From Candidatus Opimibacter iunctus (lineage in GTDB: Bacteria; Bacteroidota; Bacteroidia; Chitinophagales; Saprospiraceae): a stretch of DNA of 64,000 nucleotides. Below the pieces are notes generated by a model. That model did no database searches, was not told the DNA's origin, and saw nothing but the letters and a program-made list of their open reading frames with translations. The stretch is taken from contig JADJVH010000002.1 in assembly GCA_016716665.1 (NCBI GenBank), positions 186,001 to 250,000 of the forward strand. Direction: 5' to 3'. The translations under genes were made by a program, and so were the position numbers. Below, in pieces: positions 27,088 to 35,246 of this stretch (the stretch's first letter is position 1; the number at the start of each line of letters is the position of its first letter).

Positions 27088-27375
27088 ATGAATCGGATAG
27101 AAGCAAATATCGCCGGTACAAAAATCCCTCTCAAGGTATCTGAAGAAGAGGAGGTGTATGTGAAGAAAGCAATTGAAGAAATCAATGCCAGAATAAAGCA
27201 ATATCAGTCGGAGTTTTCCCAGAAGGATATTCAGGATTGCATATTGATGGCCTTGCTCACCTACGCTGTCGATTATCATAAGGTCCAGGCCAGGATGGTG
27301 GATGAAACCTCCTGGAATACATTGATTGATATCCGGAACCAACTACAGGTACTGGAAGCACAATCGCTGGATTAG
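27088..27375 (+). CDS. zapA: Cell division protein ZapA
   Basis: Protein of 95 residues of the ZapA family, which binds and bundles FtsZ at midcell. The N-terminal globular part has IAGTKIPLKVSEEEEVYVKKAIEEINARIKQYQ, the typical beta-hairpin followed by a helix. The rest (QDCILMALLTYAVDYHKVQ) forms the C-terminal helix used for dimerisation. The 3-nt gap to the upstream coiled-coil gene and the rny gene 81 nt downstream suggest one transcription unit. Confidence 0.9.
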   Translation: MNRIEANIAGTKIPLKVSEEEEVYVKKAIEEINARIKQYQSEFSQKDIQDCILMALLTYAVDYHKVQARMVDETSWNTLIDIRNQLQVLEAQSLD

Positions 27376-27456
27376 TCTTTCACTGCATTTCCATTATCAA
27401 CTTCCAGCGTTTATAGGCCGGCAAACCATATTTGTTGACCTAAACCATTAATGTAA

Positions 27457-29118
27457 ATGAATGAAATGATATTAGCCGCAGGACTGGGTGTCCTCGGATT
27501 GGTGATAGGATATCTCGTGGCCACGTTTGTGATCAAGGGCGGTAAACAGCGCCTGCTTGATGAGAGCAACCAAAAGGCAGATCTCGCTATCCAGGAAGCC
27601 AGGCTGACTGCAAAGCGGATCACCGACGAAGCTGAAATGAAAGCAGAGAAGGTCTTGTCCCAGGCAGATGCCAAGCACGAAAGCATCAAGAACCGAAAAA
27701 TCCAGGAGGCAAAGGAAAAATACAACAGCCTGAAAGCCCAGTTTGAAACCGAAAAAGCACAGCATAAGGTAGAACTGAAGGAACGTGAAGTAGATGTTGT
27801 CAATAAGGAAAATGACCTCAAGCTCAAACAGGAGGCGATCAAGGCCAAAGCTGAGAGCCTGGAGGTAAGAGAGTCAGAAATCAGGGCGATCAAGGAGAAC
27901 CTTGAAAAACAAATGAAGGTGGTGACCAAGCGAAAGGAAGAGCTGGATATGTCCACCGAAAAAATCATCAAGGAATTAGAAACCATCGCCAAACTCACCG
28001 AGGCACAGGCTAAGGATCAGCTCATCGAGGCCATCCGCAATAAGGCCGAAGCCGAAGCGATGGCAGTAGAGAAGGAAGCAGTGGCCAATGCCAAAGCCAA
28101 TGCGGCCAGGGAAGCCAAGAAGATTGTGATCCAGACCATCCAGCGGATGTGTGCAGAATACACGATTGAAAATACAGTGTCTGTATTCAATCTGGAATCA
28201 GATGACATCAAGGGTCAGATCATCGGTCGCGAAGGGCGAAATATCCGTGCGTTGGAGGCAGCCACAGGAGCAGAAATTGTGGTCGATGACACTCCTGAAG
28301 CTATTGTGATCTCCAGTTTTGATCCGATCCGCCGCGAGATATGCCGCATAGCCCTCAAGCGGTTGGTGGCTGACGGACGTATCCACCCGGCCCGTATAGA
28401 GGAAGTAGTGGCCAAGGTGAAGAAGCAAATGGATGAGCAAATTGTAGAGATCGGTGAGCGTACTGTGATCGATCTTGATATCCATGGCCTCAATCCATAT
28501 CTCGTAAAGATGGTGGGCCGTATGCGTTTCAGGTCATCCTATGGACAAAACCTGCTGAAGCATAGTCTCGAGACTGCACAACTTTGCGCTGTCATGGCGG
28601 CTGAACTGGGCCTCAATCCTAAACAAGTCAAACTCGCCAAACGTGCAGGTCTCTTGCATGATATCGGTAAAGTATCAGAGGAGGAATCTGAACTCTCCCA
28701 CGCTATCCTCGGGATGCAGATCTGCGAGAAGCATGGTGAAATCCCCAATGTGTGCAATGCAGTAGGTGCCCACCACGATGAAATCGAGATGGACAATATC
28801 ATCTCACCAATCGTCCAGGCCTGCGATGCAATCAGCGGAGCACGTCCGGGAGCACGTCGTGAGATCCTTGAAAGCTACCTCAAGCGTATCGGTGACCTTG
28901 AAGATCTCGCTATGGGATTTGAAGGTGTACAGAAAGCATACGCCCTTCAGGCCGGCAGAGAGCTGAGGGTCATTGTAGAAAGCGATAAAGTGACTGATGA
29001 GTTTGTAGATGATCTCTCCTTTATGATCTCACAGAAGATCCAGAATGAGATGCAATATCCGGGTCAGGTTAAAGTCACGGTCATTCGCGAAAAGCGTGCA
29101 ATAGCATACGCAAGATAA
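27457..29118 (+). CDS. rny: Ribonuclease Y
   Basis: Membrane-anchored endoribonuclease of 553 residues that starts mRNA decay. The domain order is complete: an N-terminal transmembrane helix (LAAGLGVLGLVIGYLVATFV), a long charged coiled coil (about 30-235), a KH domain (GREGRNIRALEAATGAEIVV), and an HD domain with LLHDIGK near residue 398, followed by the GAHHDEIE segment. The length is close to the usual 510-550. Its start is the ATG of MNEMILAAG; the TTG-type starts upstream have no support. A hairpin terminator follows. Confidence 0.97.
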   Translation: MNEMILAAGLGVLGLVIGYLVATFVIKGGKQRLLDESNQKADLAIQEARLTAKRITDEAEMKAEKVLSQADAKHESIKNRKIQEAKEKYNSLKAQFETEKAQHKVELKEREVDVVNKENDLKLKQEAIKAKAESLEVRESEIRAIKENLEKQMKVVTKRKEELDMSTEKIIKELETIAKLTEAQAKDQLIEAIRNKAEAEAMAVEKEAVANAKANAAREAKKIVIQTIQRMCAEYTIENTVSVFNLESDDIKGQIIGREGRNIRALEAATGAEIVVDDTPEAIVISSFDPIRREICRIALKRLVADGRIHPARIEEVVAKVKKQMDEQIVEIGERTVIDLDIHGLNPYLVKMVGRMRFRSSYGQNLLKHSLETAQLCAVMAAELGLNPKQVKLAKRAGLLHDIGKVSEEESELSHAILGMQICEKHGEIPNVCNAVGAHHDEIEMDNIISPIVQACDAISGARPGARREILESYLKRIGDLEDLAMGFEGVQKAYALQAGRELRVIVESDKVTDEFVDDLSFMISQKIQNEMQYPGQVKVTVIREKRAIAYAR

Positions 29119-29158
29119 TACTGTGATCGACTGATTGAATCAGCGCTTATTCTGGTAG

Positions 29159-29196
29159 AAAGCCATTCCCCTTTTCAACGAGAGGGTAATGGCTTT
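29159..29196 (+). terminator. Terminator after rny
   Basis: AAAGCCATT (29159-29167) pairs with AATGGCTTT (29188-29196), with further partial pairing of CCCC and GGG inside. The stem is followed by TCTCTTTTAC. It lies 40 nt after the rny stop. Confidence 0.7.
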
Positions 29197-29312
29197 TCTC
29201 TTTTACTCATGCCACTAATGGCCCGGGCAACCAAGAAGCATATACCTCGAAATAGTCACCTATAGTTCAATACGGCTTTCAGGTGGTCTGGCCCAAGCAT
29301 TTATAAAAACAT

Positions 29313-29320
29313 TATTTTTG
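29313..29320 (+). promoter_or_regulatory. Candidate -7 box for the small membrane protein
   Basis: TATTTTTG fits TAnnTTTG, 55 nt before the ATG at 29376. No -33 element was recognised. Confidence 0.4.
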
Positions 29321-29375
29321 GAGCATTGCCACACTACCCGACATGCATCATTTATGAATCATTCAATGCCATGTT

Positions 29376-29780
29376 ATGAAGTTGTTCAGTAGTATCTTAT
29401 TACCGGTTTTACTAGCGTCAATATGGATCAGTATTTCTGAGTTTGTCAGAAATGAGTTCTTAGCCAAATCTTACTGGATATCGCATTATCAAAGCCTGGG
29501 TATTGAATTTCCCTCTGCGCCTGTCAATGGTGCTGTCTGGGGCTTGTGGTCACTCATGTTTGCCATAGCGATCTTTGTCATTTCCCGGAAGTTCAACCTG
29601 GTTCAGACCACATTGCTTTCCTGGTTTACCGGTTTTGTAATGATGTGGATGGTCATTGGAAATTTGGGGGTATTGCCTGATGGTCTCCTCTATCTGGCTA
29701 TTCCATTGAGCCTGCTCGAAGCATTTGTAGCATCACTGTTGGTGCATAAGCTGGCTTCACCTGTTGACACAAAAGGGTAA
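29376..29780 (+). CDS. Small four-helix integral membrane protein, unknown function
   Basis: Protein of 134 residues with four predicted transmembrane helices, around residues 5-25, 48-68, 75-95 and 100-120 (for example LLPVLLASIWISISEFV and GLWSLMFAIAIFVISRKF). No catalytic motif or recognised domain was seen. It has its own candidate promoter and is convergent with the SprB-like gene 175 nt downstream, so it is probably a monocistronic unit. I do not recognise the family. Confidence 0.7.
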   Translation: MKLFSSILLPVLLASIWISISEFVRNEFLAKSYWISHYQSLGIEFPSAPVNGAVWGLWSLMFAIAIFVISRKFNLVQTTLLSWFTGFVMMWMVIGNLGVLPDGLLYLAIPLSLLEAFVASLLVHKLASPVDTKG

Positions 29781-29955
29781 ATCCGAAAGGCACGATACGC
29801 TAAAAATGATTTCCGTATATCTATTTGTAAGATAATGTCCCTGCCCCGAACTACCTAATACCCCTAAAAGGCAAGTCCGGAAACAGGGACGAAAAACAAT
29901 TGCATAACACCCTTTAATCGCTATATTTTCAAAATAAGCTATCGCTTATATCATA

Positions 29956-31887
29956 TTATCGTACGATGGTCACATCGCCTTTGTGCGGGGCTTCAGTCCC
30001 ATCTTTATATCTGACCCTGGCCCAATAAGCGAATACGGCAGGGTTCATGTCCTTGTTTCTAAATGTACCATCCCATCCGAAATTTATTTCATTGGGCGGG
30101 AATTCACGATTGATAAACACCTGGTTTCCCCACCGGTCAAAGATTTGCAATTCGACGATGAGGTCAACATCCTTGTTACCATATATGGTGAATACATCAT
30201 TGATACCATCGCCATTGGGCGAGAAGACATTGGGGATGTACACCATGGGATCGGTGAGGGCATCGAGTAGTAGTACGTCCTGGGCAAGGCATCCATTGGT
30301 ATCAATGGCGATCACCTTAATCTCGGTTTTGGTGTCCGGCCTGGTGATGGTTTGTTCAAGGCAAACGGAAGTATTGCAATTAAACAGATTTTCAGGCAGC
30401 CAGATGATGGAATCGATGGCTGCGGGTGAAACATTGAGTTGAACGGCAATCGTGATCAAATCAGCACCGGAAGAAGAGGCACTTGCGTCGAGTGTGATTT
30501 GTACTCCTTCACTACCCGGTACATCAAAAGCAGCTGAGGTATTGCATCCGTTTTGTGTAGTGATAGTGACTTCATAGTGCCCCGTCATGATATTATCAAG
30601 GTCTTCTGTGGTATTGCCATTGGACCATGTATATGTGTTGCCGGAGGCTGGCGTGATGGTCAGGTCTATTGCGCCATTGGGTTCGCCACAAAGTACCGGC
30701 GTGATGAGATGGTCCACCATGATTGGTATGACATTATTGTCCACGTTGTATTGCGCTGAGGTTGAACAGCCGGTATTGTCAGTTACCGTGACCACATACA
30801 CGCCTGGTTCAACAGCAGTCAGGTCTTCAGTGCTTTGCCCATCTGACCAAAGGAAAGTGTAGCTGCCTCCAGGAGTAATGGTAATCTCAATTGCCCCATT
30901 CCAGGTGGTGCAAGAGGTATGAGGTGTTGTACTACCGGAGACACTAAACGAGAGACCTGTATTCATGACATCCACCAGCGTATCCGAAGCGCAACCATTT
31001 ATCCCGGTCACCGTGACGGAATACATGCCCGGAGATACAGCGAGCAGATCTTCAGTAACTGCAGCATTAGACCAATCAAAGGTATAGGAGCCGGCAGGGG
31101 AAACGGTGATATCGATTTGACCATTAGCATTGCCACAGGTAGCAGGGACAACAGAGACCTGTAAGGTTGGCTGGATAGCTTGATCAACAATGGTGAAGGA
31201 AGAAGACGAAGTGCAACCTGTTGCGTCAGATACGGTGACAGTAAATAGGCCAGGTGCCAGAGCGACCTGATCCTGTGTTGGCATTCCATTGGACCATTGA
31301 TAGGTATAAGCTCCTACAGGTAAGGCCGAGATATCTATTGCGCCATTAAATGCGAGACAATTGGAATTAGCAGTGGTTGTTCCGGAGAGTGTGATCACGG
31401 AACCCAGTTGAGGCACAGTAAATGTATCAACGGATGTGCATCCGCCTGTTCCGGTGACAGTGACGATATAATCCCCGGGAGATAAGTTATTAAGGTCTTC
31501 CACAGTAGCACCGTTAGACCACAGGAAGCTATTGCCGGCTGGTGGATTAATGCTCAGGTCGATGGCTCCGTTATTGAGTCCGCATATGGACGAGGTGATG
31601 ACAGGAGTGATCAACACAACAGGCAGGTTATCTGTGATCAAAATGGTTTCAATTGAAGAGCATGAGGTGATATCCGTAATCGTAACGATATAAGATCCGC
31701 TGCTAAGATTGGAAAGGTCTTCAATCGTTGCGCCATTGGACCATAAAAAGGTATAGGCCCCTGCAGGTGTGACGGTCAGATCGATCGCACCGTTAGGACT
31801 GACGCACGAGGTATTCGAGGCGGGGATAGTTGATACAGAGAAGTTGTTATTGATGTTATCGACAGTGACGGTATCGACACCTCGCAT
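29956..31887 (-). CDS. SprB-repeat adhesin copy 1, C-terminal fragment with T9SS type B domain
   Basis: C-terminal third of a frameshifted giant adhesin that runs from 35087 to 29956. It holds six SprB-type repeats (core TFLWSNGATIEDLSNLSSGSY), then about 100 residues of linker. It ends in the gliding-motility-associated, T9SS type B sorting domain (VYIPNVFSPNGDGINDVFTI, FDRWGNQVF, WARVRYKDGTEAPHKGDVTI). The start given is the ATG of MRGVDTVTV; the true frame joins the middle fragment at 31881-31896, where one base is missing relative to the paralogue. Expected role: surface adhesin exported by the type IX system. Confidence 0.85.
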   Translation of the reverse strand: MRGVDTVTVDNINNNFSVSTIPASNTSCVSPNGAIDLTVTPAGAYTFLWSNGATIEDLSNLSSGSYIVTITDITSCSSIETILITDNLPVVLITPVITSSICGLNNGAIDLSINPPAGNSFLWSNGATVEDLNNLSPGDYIVTVTGTGGCTSVDTFTVPQLGSVITLSGTTTANSNCLAFNGAIDISALPVGAYTYQWSNGMPTQDQVALAPGLFTVTVSDATGCTSSSSFTIVDQAIQPTLQVSVVPATCGNANGQIDITVSPAGSYTFDWSNAAVTEDLLAVSPGMYSVTVTGINGCASDTLVDVMNTGLSFSVSGSTTPHTSCTTWNGAIEITITPGGSYTFLWSDGQSTEDLTAVEPGVYVVTVTDNTGCSTSAQYNVDNNVIPIMVDHLITPVLCGEPNGAIDLTITPASGNTYTWSNGNTTEDLDNIMTGHYEVTITTQNGCNTSAAFDVPGSEGVQITLDASASSSGADLITIAVQLNVSPAAIDSIIWLPENLFNCNTSVCLEQTITRPDTKTEIKVIAIDTNGCLAQDVLLLDALTDPMVYIPNVFSPNGDGINDVFTIYGNKDVDLIVELQIFDRWGNQVFINREFPPNEINFGWDGTFRNKDMNPAVFAYWARVRYKDGTEAPHKGDVTIVR

Positions 31888-34787
31888 CCGGAGATCGTAT
31901 CTGTGACGATGACACTGTAGGTCCCCGGTAGGATGTTTTGTAGATCTTCTGAGATCGTTCCGTTTGACCAAAGGAATGAATTGTTTATAGCCGGGCTTAC
32001 GATGAGATCAATAGCCCCATTGGCGGCTCCGCAAGTGGCAGGCGTGATGGTGGAGGAGAGGAGAGGTAATGTTGTATTGTTTTGAATGAGGAATGTATCC
32101 ATGGAAGAACAGTTGGCAGCATCTGTGACTGTAACTGCGTATGATCCTGAATCAAGGCCGGAGATATCTTCGGCAGTTGAGTTATTGGACCAGATAAAAC
32201 TATATATACCGGCAGGTGAGACTGTAAGATCAATCGCACCGTTGGGCAGCAGGCATTGGGTTTTAGGAGAGACCAGAGCGGAGAGTGTGATGCTTGTGTT
32301 CTGCGCAGTGATAGGAAAGGAATCCATTGCAGTGCATCCATTAGATGCAGTCACGGTGACGGTGTATAGTCCGACAGGAAGGCTAGAGATATCTTCAGTC
32401 GTAAATCCGTTAGACCAGAGAAAAGTATTGCCAGTAGCGGGAACGATGGACAGATCGATCGCACCGTTTTGATTGCCACAGGTTTCCGGGGACAACTGAG
32501 AGGTGATGGAAGGACTCACGATACTGTCAGTTACTGAATATGTAGCGACCGAAGAGCAACTATTGATATCTGAAACAGTGACTCCGTATGTGCCTGCAGC
32601 CAGTTGATTTAGATCTTCTGTAGCAGGCCCATTTGACCAGAGGAAGGTATAAGATCCCGGTGGATTCATGGTGAGATCTATACTGCCGTTAGGGGAGACA
32701 CATGAGTTGTTTGGCGTAACCGTTCCTGAAAAGGTGTAATTAGAATTTGTGTTGACTACATCAAACGTTGTAGTTGCAGTGCAGCCATTGCTGGCCGTGA
32801 CGGTCACGGCATAGGTGCCGCCGGTCAACTGGTTTAAGTCTTCTGAGGTGATTCCATTCGACCAGATATATGTGTATGTACCATTCGGAGATACAGACAG
32901 GTCGATGGCACCATTCGGTTGTGTACAAGATGAATTCGGGTTGATCGTACCGATGAGTAATATAGTGGTAGTATTGTCTAATACCTGGAAGGTTGCAGTT
33001 TGGGTACAACTTACCCCCAGTGTGATGGTTACCGAGTAGTCTCCCGGTGCAAGTGTATTCAGGTCCTCTGTGTTTGCGCCATTGGACCATAGGTAAGAAT
33101 AGGTACCTACTGGTTGAGCAGTGATATCAATGCCGCCATTGTTGCTGATGCAAGAGGTGTTGGGAGAAGTTGTTCCTGAGATTGTAATGGCAATTGGATT
33201 GTCGGGAACAATCGAAGAGATTGTAGCAGAACATCCGCTGCCAATATCTGTCACTGTTACTGTGTAAGTTCCTGCAGGTATGGATGACAAATCTTCCGAC
33301 GTTGCGCCATTGGACCACAGGAAGGAATAAGGTCCTGCAGGTGTGATGTTTAGGTCTATAGTTCCATTGTTCTGACCACAGGTTGTTGCCATGATAGTAG
33401 CAGCCGGAACAGGAGAGATGGTATTATTGGCGACTGTATACGTGGCGCTTGATATGCAACTTCCTCCAGCCGATACAGTGACGGAATAACTTCCTGCAGA
33501 AAGATTACTTATGTCTTCTGTTGTTTCACCATTGGACCAGGTGAACGAATATGTTCCAGCCGGGGAAGGAGTTATATCTATTGCCCCGTTAGGCATAGTG
33601 CATGAGCTAAATGGAGTTGTGCTTCCGGTTATATTGATAGTAGGGTTGATATTCGTTAGTGTAACACTTGCTGTGGCGGTGCAGCCGTTTGATGTTGAAG
33701 TGACTGTCACGGTATAGGTGCCGGCAAAAATATTGGAAATATCCTCTGTTGTTTCACCATTCGACCAGGAGAATGTGTATGTACCTGAAGGAGTGACACT
33801 GAGATCAATGGCACCGTTGTTAAGATCGCAAGTGGAAGGGGTCAAACTCGTGCTGGTAGATGGGATTACAACATTGGAAGTCACTATAAAAGCATCACTT
33901 GATGTGCAGCCTCCTAAATCTGTGACGGTGACGGAGTAGCTTCCTGGCGGAAGGTTACTGATATCTTCTGACGTTTCAGCATTTGACCATAAATAAGTAT
34001 ATGTACCGGATGGCGCCACGGTAATATTCACTGCACCGTTTTGAGGGCTACATGATGTGACCGGGCTAGTGTTTCCATTGATTGTTATATTGGAACTGCC
34101 GCTAGCTACAATAACACTTCCAGTGCCTGTGCAACCTCCGGCAGCAGTTACTGTAACTGAATACGTTCCAGGGGCATTTATTGTAATGCTTGATGTGGTC
34201 TCTCCTGTGCTCCAGAGAAAATCAATGTATGTAGAAGCATTTACGATTTCAATGGTACCATTTTGACCATTGCACAATACTGTTGGAGCCGAGATAATGG
34301 GTGATGTTGATCCCGGGAGTACTTCTATAGTATCCGTTCCTGTGCAGCCGAAAGAATTTGTAACGGTGACTGAATATGTGCCCGGAGCAGATATAGTAAT
34401 GGAGGAAGTTTGCGCTCCCGTGCTCCAGTCATAGGTATCACCAGACCCTCCCTGAGCAGTGAGTGTGGCATTTTGTCCGGGGCATAATACAGTGGGTCCT
34501 GAAATATTGGGTTGAGGTTGAGGAAAAAAAGGCATATCAATGTATTCCGACACCGAAGAGCTGCAGGCCCCGCCAGGGGCAGTTGCCGTTAATGAATAAG
34601 TTCCGGAGGTAGTGATGAAAATGGAAGTCGAAGTTTCCCCGGTCGACCATAAGAATGTCGTTCCAGCCGGAAAATCAGGGAATGCAAATATTTCCATCGA
34701 ATCACCAACACAGACTGAAAGCCCAACATATAGGATATCCACCGTCCAGACACTTGCTTTAATATGTATAGAATTGGGAAGCAACAC
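31776..34787 (-). CDS. SprB-repeat adhesin copy 1, middle fragment
   Basis: Central 1003-residue open stretch of the same broken gene. It carries three PKD-like repeats (LWSTGETSTSIF type) followed by ten SprB repeats of about 70-80 residues. Each SprB repeat has a NGAIDLTV-type strand, WSNG, EDL, and GTYSVTVTD. The last about 40 residues after ISGCE are out of frame. Together with the C-terminal fragment this makes 16 SprB repeats, the same number as in the intact neighbour at 35247-40433. The GTG at 34787 is not a real start; the natural start lies in the fragment at 35087. Confidence 0.85.
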   Translation of the reverse strand: MLLPNSIHIKASVWTVDILYVGLSVCVGDSMEIFAFPDFPAGTTFLWSTGETSTSIFITTSGTYSLTATAPGGACSSSVSEYIDMPFFPQPQPNISGPTVLCPGQNATLTAQGGSGDTYDWSTGAQTSSITISAPGTYSVTVTNSFGCTGTDTIEVLPGSTSPIISAPTVLCNGQNGTIEIVNASTYIDFLWSTGETTSSITINAPGTYSVTVTAAGGCTGTGSVIVASGSSNITINGNTSPVTSCSPQNGAVNITVAPSGTYTYLWSNAETSEDISNLPPGSYSVTVTDLGGCTSSDAFIVTSNVVIPSTSTSLTPSTCDLNNGAIDLSVTPSGTYTFSWSNGETTEDISNIFAGTYTVTVTSTSNGCTATASVTLTNINPTINITGSTTPFSSCTMPNGAIDITPSPAGTYSFTWSNGETTEDISNLSAGSYSVTVSAGGSCISSATYTVANNTISPVPAATIMATTCGQNNGTIDLNITPAGPYSFLWSNGATSEDLSSIPAGTYTVTVTDIGSGCSATISSIVPDNPIAITISGTTSPNTSCISNNGGIDITAQPVGTYSYLWSNGANTEDLNTLAPGDYSVTITLGVSCTQTATFQVLDNTTTILLIGTINPNSSCTQPNGAIDLSVSPNGTYTYIWSNGITSEDLNQLTGGTYAVTVTASNGCTATTTFDVVNTNSNYTFSGTVTPNNSCVSPNGSIDLTMNPPGSYTFLWSNGPATEDLNQLAAGTYGVTVSDINSCSSVATYSVTDSIVSPSITSQLSPETCGNQNGAIDLSIVPATGNTFLWSNGFTTEDISSLPVGLYTVTVTASNGCTAMDSFPITAQNTSITLSALVSPKTQCLLPNGAIDLTVSPAGIYSFIWSNNSTAEDISGLDSGSYAVTVTDAANCSSMDTFLIQNNTTLPLLSSTITPATCGAANGAIDLIVSPAINNSFLWSNGTISEDLQNILPGTYSVIVTDTISGCEVSIPSLSITSITTSLYQLSPPRIPRASVLTVRSI

Positions 34788-34799
34788 AACCCAAGAGCA

Positions 34800-35087
34800 T
34801 CACTGACGTCTAAGGAAAGCTCCAGTGTAGGGTGGGGTAATGGTGGTTGTGGGACCTGTCGAGCCATCAGCCCATAAATAAGTATAAGGGGGCGTTCCTC
34901 CAGTTACTATGCTTGTCAATTGGATTGTTTCTCCAGGGCATAGGTTAAATGGAGGGGGAGGATTGGAGGTGATATCTACCATGAATCCCTGGCATTGCGC
35001 TTTTATTTTTGAAATAGGAATAAAACCCAAGAGGAAGACCGTCAGGACAGGTGAAATAATCCGTATAATCAAGTATATTCTTATCAT
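34800..35087 (-). CDS. SprB-repeat adhesin copy 1, N-terminal fragment
   Basis: N-terminus of the first adhesin gene: a signal peptide (IISPVLTVFLLGFIPISKIKAQ), then a beta module with CPGETIQLTSIVTGGTPPY and YLWADGS, matching the first module of the paralogue (CPEDILTLTATPYGGTEPY, YLWSNGE). The frame ends in LRRQ-stop at 34800. Reading past it restores homology (VSDALGC, VAS, NSIHIKASVW) if extra bases are removed near 34815, 34790 and 34776, so this is the same gene as the middle fragment. Confidence 0.75.
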   Translation of the reverse strand: MIRIYLIIRIISPVLTVFLLGFIPISKIKAQCQGFMVDITSNPPPPFNLCPGETIQLTSIVTGGTPPYTYLWADGSTGPTTTITPPYTGAFLRRQ

Positions 35088-35190
35088 GATTATTCCCTGG
35101 TTAAGGCATCAGGCTGGTCGTTTTATTTATTTCATGTTATGATTTGGTAAATATGGAATATTAAATAGTCACTCATACTTGAAATGCCGA

Positions 35191-35220
35191 CGAACAGGCA
35201 GAAAAGATGCACGAAGGGTA
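35191..35220. promoter_or_regulatory. 21-bp spaced direct repeat upstream of adhesin copy 1
   Basis: CGAACAGGC (35191-35199) is repeated as CGAAGGGTA (35212-35220), one 21-bp period apart, about 104-133 nt upstream of the start at 35087. On the coding strand it reads TCTGCCTGTTCG. The intact paralogue has the same motif at nearly the same distance. Confidence 0.4.
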
Positions 35221-35246
35221 CATTCTACGTTGTCAGCATGGATCGA

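Noticed and set aside
29837..29890. GTCCCTG/CAGGGAC inverted repeat downstream of the small membrane protein
   Set aside because: Only 7 bp with a 40-nt loop and no T-run; too weak to call a terminator or element.
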